DNA of 6,634 nt from an uncultured Lachnospiraceae bacterium (GTDB taxonomy: Bacteria > Bacillota > Clostridia > Lachnospirales > Lachnospiraceae). The translations under genes were made by a program, and so were the position numbers. Position 1 is the first letter of the stretch; each line of letters starts with the position of its first letter. The stretch lies in assembly GCA_910585625.1 (NCBI GenBank), contig CAJUFQ010000059.1, positions 1 to 6,634 of the forward strand, given 5' to 3'. Below the pieces are notes generated by a model. The model searched no databases. It saw nothing but the letters and a program-made list of their open reading frames with translations, and was not told the origin of the DNA. Shown here in pieces: positions 1-6,370 of the stretch.

Positions 1-2
1 AA

Positions 3-89
3 AAGAAAGACTTCTATACGGTAAAAGTTCCGAAGAATGCGGTAGAATGGGCATTCTTCGGAAGTGTTTGGTGTTTAGGTGGTGTTTAA
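3..89 (+). CDS. Possible C-terminal end of an unidentified plus-strand gene (partial)
   Basis: An open frame enters from the left edge and ends at TAA 87-89, giving 28 residues that begin KKDFYTVKVPKNAVEW and finish with a hydrophobic, glycine-rich tail (GSVWCLGGV). The composition looks protein-like, but I do not recognise a family, and another plus frame is also open past 90. A perfect 13-bp inverted repeat (28-63) lies inside the frame, which could mean that this stretch is non-coding. If real, the gene converges on the minus-strand defence operon. Confidence 0.25.
   Translation, partial: KKDFYTVKVPKNAVEWAFFGSVWCLGGV
28..63. repeat. Perfect 13-bp inverted repeat with 10-nt loop
   Basis: The left arm TTCCGAAGAATGC (28-40) is exactly complementary to the right arm GCATTCTTCGGAA (51-63), separated by 10 nt. 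On the minus strand the stem is followed by CTTTT, so it could be a weak terminator about 209 bp beyond the last operon gene. On the plus strand no U-tract follows. A protein-binding or recombination site is an alternative. Confidence 0.6.
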
Positions 90-271
90 ATTTATGAAAT
101 ACATTGATACGAAACAAAACGAAAATGGGAGTAAACTGTGTTGCTTCTACTGGTAAAATTGCATTCAGAATAGAAATACACGCTTATTAGTATGTCTTGA
201 TTAGAGACAAGAGAACCCCACTCCTTGTATGTGTCATTTGTGATAGAAATACATCCGCTGTTATGTTAGAA
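90..271. other. Intergenic stretch downstream of the operon
   Basis: No convincing gene is seen in this 182-bp AT-rich stretch. The octamer GAAATACA occurs three times in the same orientation (96-103, 173-180, 246-253), the last two within an 11-bp direct repeat ATAGAAATACA (170-180 and 243-253). A short TGTCT/AGACA dyad lies near 193-210. No strong terminator sits directly after the stop at 272. Confidence 0.5.
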
Positions 272-1183
272 CTACTTGGTGGCAACAGATAATATGAAAT
301 CAGACATTGTCATTGCTGAATTAACAAATAACCTTGCATGATGCTCATCAATGCTAATTCGATTTGCACCTACTCCGTGCGCATCGCTATCTTTATTTCT
401 CATTTCAGCTATAGCCGATACAATGCTATTTAACCCAGATAGAAGTGTGTTTATTCTGCGGTCTGTATTCGCATCGGTGTGCATATTATAAAGTGTACGT
501 ACTTGTTTATAAAGTTTTGCAATATCCCCGCTTTCTGATGGGATTTCATTTTTTAGTTCAATTACATAGCAAAAAATTTCCTCCAGTAAAGTGCGAGATT
601 TGGTGATTGCACTGTCATAATTTTTTTGCTCCACATCAGCTAATGCACGAGAAGAAATTCCTTTAATGTACTCTCTATCTATGGTCTTAATTTTAGGAGC
701 TTCTACAGTCACTGTACTTCCAATTGGCTTTACAATAAACTGATTTCCAACGATAGTCAATTCGTTGCCGCCAAAGAAAAGAATGGCATTGATTTCTTGC
801 ATGATCGATTTGGTAATATATTCATAAGCTGCATTCATTTCATCTGCCTCATGTCTAGAAAGCATTTTTGAAAACTGCTTCTTATCAAACAAGTGTGCGA
901 GTAGGTCTGAACATCGATTTTCATCCATGCAATGAATCATCAAATTATCAAGATATTGCCATCTGCTTAAATTTACTCCACCCCATGAATATGTGGTTGG
1001 AAGCCCAAATAATGTGCATAATCCACATAAATCGGGACCGCTTAGATAAGGCATCATAATTGGAATTTCAGTTTGATCTTTAAATTCATATGTTCCATAT
1101 TTTGTATCTCCGTCAAGGATAGCAATGATTTCTTTTGTTTTTAATAGCGCATAAGGACTATTTTTTTGTGTAGTTGTAGACAT
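272..1183 (-). CDS. Abortive infection (Abi_C/HEPN-type) protein
   Basis: Predicted 303-aa soluble protein. The C-terminal half (about 170-303) reads like the Abi_C domain: a helical region with SRALADVEQKNYDSAITKSRTLLEE (split here: SRALADVEQK at 178-187, then about 188-202) followed by RNKDSDAHG at 262-270. R262-N263 and H269 form an RN-x5-H motif, the hallmark of HEPN ribonuclease domains, so RNA cleavage leading to growth arrest is a reasonable inference. The N-terminal part (about 36-105, IPIMMPYLSGPDLCGL onward) is an accessory region I cannot assign. The start is ATG 1181-1183, preceded at 7 nt by AGAGGT (1191-1196); a GTG at 1190-1192 overlaps that Shine-Dalgarno and is unlikely. It ends in TAG with a TAA two codons later. 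It lies 56 bp after res, in the same direction, and is visibly AT-richer than the genes upstream, suggesting separate acquisition. No transmembrane segment is apparent. Confidence 0.8.
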   Translation of the reverse strand: MSTTTQKNSPYALLKTKEIIAILDGDTKYGTYEFKDQTEIPIMMPYLSGPDLCGLCTLFGLPTTYSWGGVNLSRWQYLDNLMIHCMDENRCSDLLAHLFDKKQFSKMLSRHEADEMNAAYEYITKSIMQEINAILFFGGNELTIVGNQFIVKPIGSTVTVEAPKIKTIDREYIKGISSRALADVEQKNYDSAITKSRTLLEEIFCYVIELKNEIPSESGDIAKLYKQVRTLYNMHTDANTDRRINTLLSGLNSIVSAIAEMRNKDSDAHGVGANRISIDEHHARLFVNSAMTMSDFILSVATK

Positions 1184-1248
1184 AAAATGCACCTCTTTAT
1201 TATTAGGAAAATTCTTATAATCTGCATTAAATTTATTTTTTTATAGAT
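1184..1248 (-). other. AT-rich res-abi gap with the abi ribosome binding site
   Basis: The 65 bp between the res stop and the abi ATG are almost entirely A/T. They hold the Shine-Dalgarno AGAGGT (1191-1196) and a TATAAG-like hexamer near 1212-1218, but no matching -35 that I would defend. No hairpin terminator follows res, so abi is probably reached by read-through, perhaps helped by a weak local promoter. Confidence 0.4.
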
Positions 1249-3462
1249 TTAAAAAATTGCTTCCAAAGGTCGCCAGTTTTCATCTGCCATATCCAAAGCG
1301 AAAGTTGTATTATTAATATACAGCTGGTTGTCCTTGTCACGGACAAATCCCCAATGCAGGCATTTCTCAGCCGCATATATTTTGAAAGCATTAAACTTGT
1401 TTTCTATCTGCTTATCAATATTTTTATTTTGGCCGTGGCTTTCGCCGCCCTTGGTTTCAATAATCCACACAGTCCCGTCTTTTTTCATAACGATATAATC
1501 TGCGTAGAACAGCCATTGATGCTGGAGCGCGTCAATATACACAATGGAAAAATACTGCTGTCCTGTATCGCCATTTTTATATACCCATTCAATGTCGTCC
1601 TGCTTTTCGCAATATTGCTCAAATAACATTTCGGACGTGCTGCGCACAAGGCTGGTGGCATAGCCGGACGTATATTCATGGTAGGCGCTGCTCAAGTACT
1701 TCACTTCGTTTTTAACGCCAGGGTCATATCTGAAGAAATCCTGGTCGGGGATATGAAAAGCGGATTTTTTGGGATGCAGGAGCATGCTCATTTGCACGGC
1801 CATATCCGCTGTAACTTCCCGGAATTCTTCTTTCAGGAGATGTTCGTTATTGATGATAAAAGCATAAAACTCAGCCGTGTCGAGCAGGAGGAGTTTTTTT
1901 GTTGCATTGCCGCCTTTGCGGAATAAGCGTTCCAAAATGGTTTTTACCTTTGCGGTCGGCATATTGATGGTGCGTTTGATGGAATCCACGCTGTGCAGCA
2001 TTTCCATGCCATGCTTATGTGTATTTACACGTTTGCGGGTAGTATAATAGGTAGTGCTTTCGGCAACCCTGTCGGTGCGTATGTACTGGCCATACAAAGC
2101 GTGGCCGATAATTTCATTGCCAAACCTATATCCGTCAGAGGCAAGCCGCATTTTGTTATCTGCCTTATCGGTGCCTAACCCGTATTTTTTCACCAATGCA
2201 TCGTAAATTTTATTCAGAACCTCGCGTTCGCCAAGGCCATCAAAATCCCGGTCACGGATTTCTTTTTCCAATGTAAATGTTTTGCATTTATCTTTCAGAA
2301 ACAGGCGGCGGGTTTCATAGGCTTTATCTATATCTGCCAGAAGCCCGGCTTTGTATTTTTCATCAAACGTATATACATAACAGAAATCCAACAGGTCATC
2401 TTCGTAGTGTGCTGCTTCCGGCATACGGCGGATGCGTCCGATCGTCTGGATTTCAAAATTCTCGTTCATCCTTTCGCGCAATTTGACGAGGATTTTTGCC
2501 CTTGGGCAGTCCCATCCTGTGCTGATAGCCTGCTTCATGAGCAGGAATACAGGGATTCCATCATTTTCTGTAAGATTATCCGGGAGGTCTTTCTTATCTT
2601 CGCTCATCCATTTGCTGACCATTCCATTGTCATAACTGTATCCCATAGTTTCCAGCTTCTTTTCCACGGCGGCAATTGTTTCCGGCTGGCCGTTAGGAAA
2701 TTGAATAAGCACAAGAGGACGGATATTTTTATGGATGGACTGGTAGCGTGAAGCGATGGCTTTGCGCTTTGCATCGGCAAGGTCAAGCAGATGATCGTAA
2801 TCATCTGTGATTTCAAGATTGTCGGTTATACCCTCATTGACATATAATGCCTTGGTGATCAGCCCTGCACTAATGACATCTACTTCATCAATCTCAAAAA
2901 ATTCATGTCGTTTGTTCTGGATGGCAGTGGCGCTGACACGCACAATGTTTTTTGCGGCAAAAGAATCAATGATTGTTTTTGCTTTGGCTGTATTATGGGA
3001 ATGTTCCTCATCAATAATGATAATGAATTCTGAGCCTCTTCGGTGCGCCTCGGCAATGCGGTCAAACAGGTTCTTGCGTTCGCAGTCACGGATAGCCGTG
3101 TTGCCTTTCTTGGTCACCAGTTCCCAATTAATGAAGGTCGTGCTGCCGGATGCAAATCCGTTCAGCAATGCGTCAAACAGATTCTGTGTGGCACGACCTG
3201 AAGCGAATTTGCGCATTTTTTCACGGCTTTGTTCCTCTAAATCCCCTTTTCCGGGGCAGAGCCAAATAAAGGCGGTACTGGCACTGACATTGCTTAAATA
3301 TTTATCTACATAATCAATCAGAATAATTGTCTTGCCGGAGCCTGTCGGGGCTTTCATGACAATGGTCTGCTTCCTGCCAGGCTTCGATGTCAGATCCAGC
3401 AGCTTGAGCACAGCCTGTTCTTGAAAATCAAACAGCCTGATTGCTAATCCTGGGTTTACCAT
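1249..3462 (-). CDS. res: Type III restriction enzyme Res subunit (SF2 helicase-endonuclease)
   Basis: The 737-aa ATP-dependent motor and nuclease of a type III restriction system, acting in the cytoplasm with Mod to cut unmodified DNA. Helicase motifs appear in order: Walker A APTGSGKT (38-45), DEEH box (151-154), SAT (177-179), motif V around STGWDCPRA (314-322) and motif VI QTIGRIRR (339-346). The C-terminal part has a PD-(D/E)xK nuclease signature: D655 in FYADYIV, then E669-T-K671 in IIETKG. All key residues are present, so the protein looks intact. It is shorter than EcoP1I/EcoP15I Res (about 970 aa), the difference probably lying between helicase and nuclease. The start ATG (3460-3462) overlaps the mod stop by 7 bp, with AGGAGGT at 3472-3478 inside the end of mod. 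Type III Res needs Mod for specific cleavage, so its activity depends on whether the interrupted mod still yields protein. Confidence 0.93.
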   Translation of the reverse strand: MVNPGLAIRLFDFQEQAVLKLLDLTSKPGRKQTIVMKAPTGSGKTIILIDYVDKYLSNVSASTAFIWLCPGKGDLEEQSREKMRKFASGRATQNLFDALLNGFASGSTTFINWELVTKKGNTAIRDCERKNLFDRIAEAHRRGSEFIIIIDEEHSHNTAKAKTIIDSFAAKNIVRVSATAIQNKRHEFFEIDEVDVISAGLITKALYVNEGITDNLEITDDYDHLLDLADAKRKAIASRYQSIHKNIRPLVLIQFPNGQPETIAAVEKKLETMGYSYDNGMVSKWMSEDKKDLPDNLTENDGIPVFLLMKQAISTGWDCPRAKILVKLRERMNENFEIQTIGRIRRMPEAAHYEDDLLDFCYVYTFDEKYKAGLLADIDKAYETRRLFLKDKCKTFTLEKEIRDRDFDGLGEREVLNKIYDALVKKYGLGTDKADNKMRLASDGYRFGNEIIGHALYGQYIRTDRVAESTTYYTTRKRVNTHKHGMEMLHSVDSIKRTINMPTAKVKTILERLFRKGGNATKKLLLLDTAEFYAFIINNEHLLKEEFREVTADMAVQMSMLLHPKKSAFHIPDQDFFRYDPGVKNEVKYLSSAYHEYTSGYATSLVRSTSEMLFEQYCEKQDDIEWVYKNGDTGQQYFSIVYIDALQHQWLFYADYIVMKKDGTVWIIETKGGESHGQNKNIDKQIENKFNAFKIYAAEKCLHWGFVRDKDNQLYINNTTFALDMADENWRPLEAIF

Positions 3463-4409
3463 GATTCACCCACCTCCTGCATCTCAAATTTGAAGTAGTC
3501 ATCTGGGATAATATGGATATCAGCACTGCCAAACAGAACATTTTGCTTCGTGGTCAAAAGCACATTTTTGGAGATATATACCGCTTTTATATTTTGATAT
3601 TGTTCCCAATGCTGCTCCAGTGCGTCTGCCTCGTCATCGCTCATGACCATGAGGTAATTGCTGCCGTCAATTTTTACACCGTGTTCCAGTTGGATCATCT
3701 CGGCAATATGGCCAAGCAGGGCATCGCTGACATCGTCAATGTCTTTTGGCACAAATTCTGTACGGTAGTATTTTAAGTTGGATGGAATGCCTGGGACACT
3801 TCCATATCCGCGGATGATTCTGCGGATACGTTCATAGGTAACTTCCTCACAGATATTATTCTCATTGTTCGTGCAGAGGATAAAACTGCGCTGGCTGTTT
3901 GGATGTTCCATATTATATTTTAATATGGCATGCCCTGTTGTGCCGGAACCGGCAAAAAAATCTAGAATCAGGCTGTCGTCTTCTGTGGCAATCTGCAGGA
4001 TACGTTCAAGCAGTGCGGTAGGTTTAGGCGTATCAAAAGGGATATTTCCATTAAAAATAGTTTTCAATTCCTTTTTTGCGCCATCTGTATGTCCGACTTC
4101 ATCATAAACCCAGAGATTTGTAGGCATCCGGCCTTTGTTTTTGGTGTCCTTTAAGTAAGTTTTTCTTCGAATGCCGCCTTTTCCTTTGTTGGTAAAATAG
4201 AAGTACGGCCATGGGCCGTGCTCTAAAATATATTTTGCCTGCTTGCGTGCATCGTCCAATGGCTGGGCCAGAATAATCCCTTTCACATCTTGGCGTATTT
4301 CGGATACTGGAACGCCGCAGACTTCTGCGCGTTTTGGGGAATCATCCAGTTGTTCCAGTTTATATTCGCCCCATGCACACATATTTTCCAACATTTGCTG
4401 CTGGTCCAT
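3456..4409 (-). CDS. mod: Type III methyltransferase Mod, C-terminal portion (motifs X and I)
   Basis: This 317-aa reading frame is the second half of Mod. It carries the rest of the target-recognition region (about 1-125), motif X around PKPTALLERIL (128-138) and the S-adenosylmethionine-binding motif I FFAGSGTTG (151-159), followed by the methyltransferase end and a C-terminal tail. It lacks the catalytic DPPY, so it cannot methylate alone. Its first ATG (4407-4409) comes one codon after the TAG that ends the N-terminal part, in the same frame. A GGAAG lies about 10 nt upstream, a mediocre Shine-Dalgarno, so translation by re-initiation is possible but unproven. Its end overlaps the res start by 7 bp, so loss of translation here would also be expected to reduce Res. 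Confidence 0.75.
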   Translation of the reverse strand: MDQQQMLENMCAWGEYKLEQLDDSPKRAEVCGVPVSEIRQDVKGIILAQPLDDARKQAKYILEHGPWPYFYFTNKGKGGIRRKTYLKDTKNKGRMPTNLWVYDEVGHTDGAKKELKTIFNGNIPFDTPKPTALLERILQIATEDDSLILDFFAGSGTTGHAILKYNMEHPNSQRSFILCTNNENNICEEVTYERIRRIIRGYGSVPGIPSNLKYYRTEFVPKDIDDVSDALLGHIAEMIQLEHGVKIDGSNYLMVMSDDEADALEQHWEQYQNIKAVYISKNVLLTTKQNVLFGSADIHIIPDDYFKFEMQEVGESW

Positions 4410-4412
4410 AGC

Positions 4413-4415
4413 CTA
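4413..4415 (-). other. In-frame amber codon inside mod
   Basis: Minus-strand codons read AGA TGC TAG GCT ATG GAC, so the stop lies between C282 and an alanine in an otherwise unbroken frame. A single G-to-A change from TGG explains it. There is no homopolymer or short tandem repeat here, so slippage is not the cause. The abi gene in this window itself ends in TAG, which argues against general TAG reassignment. Confidence 0.9.
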
Positions 4416-5261
4416 GCATCTTCCGCTGGTAGGATACATTAATTCTCCGGTGAATGGATGTTGTATGGCGTACACCATGCCTTGGTGTGTAGATGCGCTT
4501 GGAGCTGTCAATGAGCTGCTGGTCCATGGCTCGGTATCATTGTCCGGGGTTTTATATATGGAGTCCATTTTTTCAGTCCGCTCTAATTTGTGCGGCGACC
4601 ACATGGTATTTTTGCTATACAGTAAAATATGCTCAACCTCTACGCTTAAGCCTTTGGAATCATTCCGGGGAGAGTAAGTCCGCTGCCATGCAATATTGGA
4701 TACAAAGCAATCTTCTCCAAATACATCGTCACATAACAGTTTCAATACCGCTTCTTCATTGTCGTCAATAGATATAAAAATAGAACCTTTGTCGGACAAT
4801 AGGTTTTTTGCTGCCAAAAGCCGTTCCCGCATAAAAGAGATCCATTTTGAATGCCGGAAACCATCTTCTTTTACAACAAAGCTGTCATCATATCGGAAAT
4901 CTTTGCCGCCTGTGTTGTAGGGTGGGTCTATGTAGATAAGGTCTATACGTCTGGTATGGGTTTTTTCTAACAGTCGAAGACTGTGTAGGTTGTCGCCTTC
5001 AAGTATAAAGTTATAGCTGTTGCCTGTATCAGCGGTAATCTCTTTATCTGTGCATTCTGTAAATACAGGAATATTATCCCGCATCTGTATATCTACAGCT
5101 TCCTCATGCTGCTCCCATACGAGACCGTATTTTTTTGCATTCAGTTCACTTTCTATTTCACCCAATGCGATTAACATATCATCATCGTCTTTATGTTCCT
5201 CACGGATAGTCTGTAAAAATTTCAGCATCCGCTGCCGTTTTTGTTGTGATAAGTTAGCCAT
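4413..5261 (-). CDS. mod: Type III methyltransferase Mod, N-terminal portion (motif IV)
   Basis: This 282-aa product holds the catalytic half of Mod. A charged helical N-terminus (about 1-45) is followed by FILEGDNLHSLRLL (85-98) and the N6-adenine methyltransferase motif IV DPPYNTG (112-118) in the context DLIYIDPPYNTGGKDF, then ISIDDNE (about 163-169), typical of beta-class enzymes. It stops in the target-recognition region at TAG, so it lacks motifs X and I and cannot bind S-adenosylmethionine on its own. The start ATG (5259-5261) overlaps the dinD stop by 8 bp, with GGAGG at 5271-5275 (spacing about 9). No simple repeats of the kind that make mod genes phase-variable are present. Confidence 0.8.
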   Translation of the reverse strand: MANLSQQKRQRMLKFLQTIREEHKDDDDMLIALGEIESELNAKKYGLVWEQHEEAVDIQMRDNIPVFTECTDKEITADTGNSYNFILEGDNLHSLRLLEKTHTRRIDLIYIDPPYNTGGKDFRYDDSFVVKEDGFRHSKWISFMRERLLAAKNLLSDKGSIFISIDDNEEAVLKLLCDDVFGEDCFVSNIAWQRTYSPRNDSKGLSVEVEHILLYSKNTMWSPHKLERTEKMDSIYKTPDNDTEPWTSSSLTAPSASTHQGMVYAIQHPFTGELMYPTSGRC

Positions 5262-6129
5262 CCTGTTCGTCCTCCATGAAACCTTCCGGCAGTTTTCCGG
5301 CCTGTGCAGCGATTTTCTTCTCCTGTGATTTTACACGCCGTTCCAGCTTTTTGATGTCTTCGGAGGGCGGCAGGTTTTCCGGCTTGATGCCACGCTGCCC
5401 CAGCATATCCCGCACAGAACGGTTATTCTGAACGTGTTCCCCAGTAATGGAACTTTCTCCCTGTAGGTTTTTTTCTTCCACATTGTAGTTTGTCATTTCT
5501 GTTGCGAGGTTCTTTGCGGCAATTGCGAGGGTGGGCAAAAAATCAGCCAGCGGACGGCTGCTTTTTACGCCAAGGCGGTTTTTCATTTCCTGTGTCGTAT
5601 AGCCTCCGAATAACGCCTGGTCGCCCTTGGAACGGATACGGCCAAACCCTGCGTCATCCACGCCACGTTCATAAATATTTTGGGAAAGGCGTTTTTCAGA
5701 TTCACGCAATCTGCCGCGCGCTTCTGTGCGCTCGATCAATGCAATGCGTTCCTCGATAAGTTCCTGCTTCCTTGTCTGTATGGCAAAATAGCTTTGCGCA
5801 AAAGCAATCTCTTCTTTTTTGGGGTCGCCGTTTTGTGCAATCAGATAACAGGCATAGCGGGTAAGCATGTAATCTTTTACGTTCCTTTTTGCCCTGCTGC
5901 CCAGTTCAACCATTTTCGTGACCTCACGAAAATGGTCTGATACAGTTATGCCAGAAGTTTCACAGGACTCCATGGCACGGCAGACAGTTTTATCGAAGTT
6001 TTCCCAACGGCCATAGCCCAGCAGCGGCATCAGTTCGCGGGCATACCAGAATTCTATGTCTGCGTTTTCAATATTGTGGATGATCAGATCGTATTGCTGG
6101 CGGATCTGTTCGATCTTCTTTTTATCCAT
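5254..6129 (-). CDS. dinD: DinD-family (DNA damage-inducible protein D) protein
   Basis: A 291-aa protein with end-to-end resemblance to E. coli DinD (about 274 aa), a damage-inducible protein reported to inhibit RecA filament activity. The N-terminal BRO-N-like part has WYARELMPLLGY (28-39), SDHFREVTKMVELGS (64-78) and RYACYLIAQNGDP (91-103), then FAQSYFAIQTR (110-120), a charged helix (about 121-155), ALFGGYTTQEM (172-182) and the family's tail region VRDMLGQRGIKPENLPPSE (239-257), ending in a charged coil. I chose ATG 6127-6129 because GGAGGAGGG (6138-6146) lies at the right distance; an ATG at 6169-6171 would add 14 residues encoded within the regulator gene and lacks a comparable site. 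It overlaps the regulator and mod by 8 bp each, so it is an integral operon member. In E. coli dinD is under LexA; no LexA/DinR box is seen at this operon's promoter, and control by the XRE protein is more likely. A perfect 28-bp palindrome lies inside the gene at 5909-5936. Confidence 0.88.
   Translation of the reverse strand: MDKKKIEQIRQQYDLIIHNIENADIEFWYARELMPLLGYGRWENFDKTVCRAMESCETSGITVSDHFREVTKMVELGSRAKRNVKDYMLTRYACYLIAQNGDPKKEEIAFAQSYFAIQTRKQELIEERIALIERTEARGRLRESEKRLSQNIYERGVDDAGFGRIRSKGDQALFGGYTTQEMKNRLGVKSSRPLADFLPTLAIAAKNLATEMTNYNVEEKNLQGESSITGEHVQNNRSVRDMLGQRGIKPENLPPSEDIKKLERRVKSQEKKIAAQAGKLPEGFMEDEQDG
5909..5936. repeat. 28-bp perfect palindrome (13-bp arms, 2-nt spacer) within dinD
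   Basis: The arm ACCATTTTCGTGA (5909-5921) is exactly complementary to TCACGAAAATGGT (5924-5936), separated by CC. It codes for the conserved HFREVTKMV segment of DinD. A near-symmetrical site of this size is typical of a dimeric repressor operator or a tight mRNA hairpin, though the coding constraint may contribute. The half-site TTTTCGTGA resembles TTTTCCGTGA in the operon promoter. Confidence 0.7.
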
Positions 6130-6343
6130 TTTCAGTTCCCTCCTCCGGAACAAATTCCAGGATATCATCAACGCCGCATTCCAGCACGCGGCAGATGCTT
6201 TCTATGCTCTCTAATGAAACATAACGGTTGCGCTTGAGCCGTGTAAGTATATTGCCGGAAAATCCAGCCTTACGCTGCAAGTCAGAGTTAGACAGATTCT
6301 TTTCTATCATTAAATGAAAGAGTTTTTTATAATTAACAGCCAT
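6122..6343 (-). CDS. XRE/Cro-C1-type HTH transcriptional regulator
   Basis: A 73-aa single-domain DNA-binding protein. The helix-turn-helix is visible as NSDLQRKAGFS (19-29) followed by the recognition helix region GNILTRLKRNRYVS (30-43), then a third helical segment ending in GVDDILEF, a layout common to small Cro/C1 regulators in Bacillota. The start ATG (6341-6343) has GGAGG at 6350-6354, spacing 6. It is the first gene of the operon, about 20 nt from the predicted transcription start, and overlaps dinD by 8 bp. By position it may act like the controller proteins of restriction-modification systems, autoregulating the operon; this is inference, since type III systems do not usually have one. 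No effector domain is present. Confidence 0.85.
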   Translation of the reverse strand: MAVNYKKLFHLMIEKNLSNSDLQRKAGFSGNILTRLKRNRYVSLESIESICRVLECGVDDILEFVPEEGTENG

Positions 6344-6370
6344 TATGAACCTCCATTCTTTGACTTTTTT

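Larger units (their letters stand above)
3456..5261 (-). pseudogene. mod: Type III methyltransferase mod, whole span, interrupted by one in-frame TAG
   Basis: From ATG 5259-5261 to TAA 3456-3458 the frame is continuous over 601 sense codons except for TAG at 4413-4415 (codon 283). The total length matches ordinary type III Mod proteins and nothing is missing. The motif order is that of a beta-class N6-adenine methyltransferase: motif IV DPPYNTG (112-118), target-recognition region, motif X KPTALLERIL, then motif I FFAGSGTTG (overall codons about 435-443). The interruption falls in the target-recognition region, where the context GRC-stop-A suggests that a tryptophan codon TGG changed to TAG. 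It may be a recent nonsense mutation, a sequencing error, or a two-chain enzyme; the two halves are listed separately. Confidence 0.65.

Noticed and set aside
1190..1192. GTG as the start of the Abi gene
   Set aside because: The GTG overlaps the AGAGGT Shine-Dalgarno that serves the ATG at 1181-1183; the ATG has ideal spacing.
2807..3313. 168-codon plus-strand open frame opposite res
   Set aside because: It lies antisense to the helicase core, whose motifs are intact; it has no recognisable domain and no supporting start signal.
4413..5261. Phase variation of mod by simple-sequence repeats
   Set aside because: Many type III mod genes switch this way, but no tandem repeat or long homopolymer is present at the interruption, which is a substitution and not a frameshift.
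3456..5261. Genome-wide reassignment of TAG as a sense codon
   Set aside because: The Abi gene ends in TAG at a sensible position and no other in-frame TAG occurs in the conserved genes; one codon is insufficient evidence.
6130..6171. Upstream ATG (6169-6171) as the dinD start
   Set aside because: The extra 14 residues overlap the regulator gene and do not resemble DinD. The ATG at 6127-6129 has a strong Shine-Dalgarno and the same 8-bp overlap geometry as the next junction.
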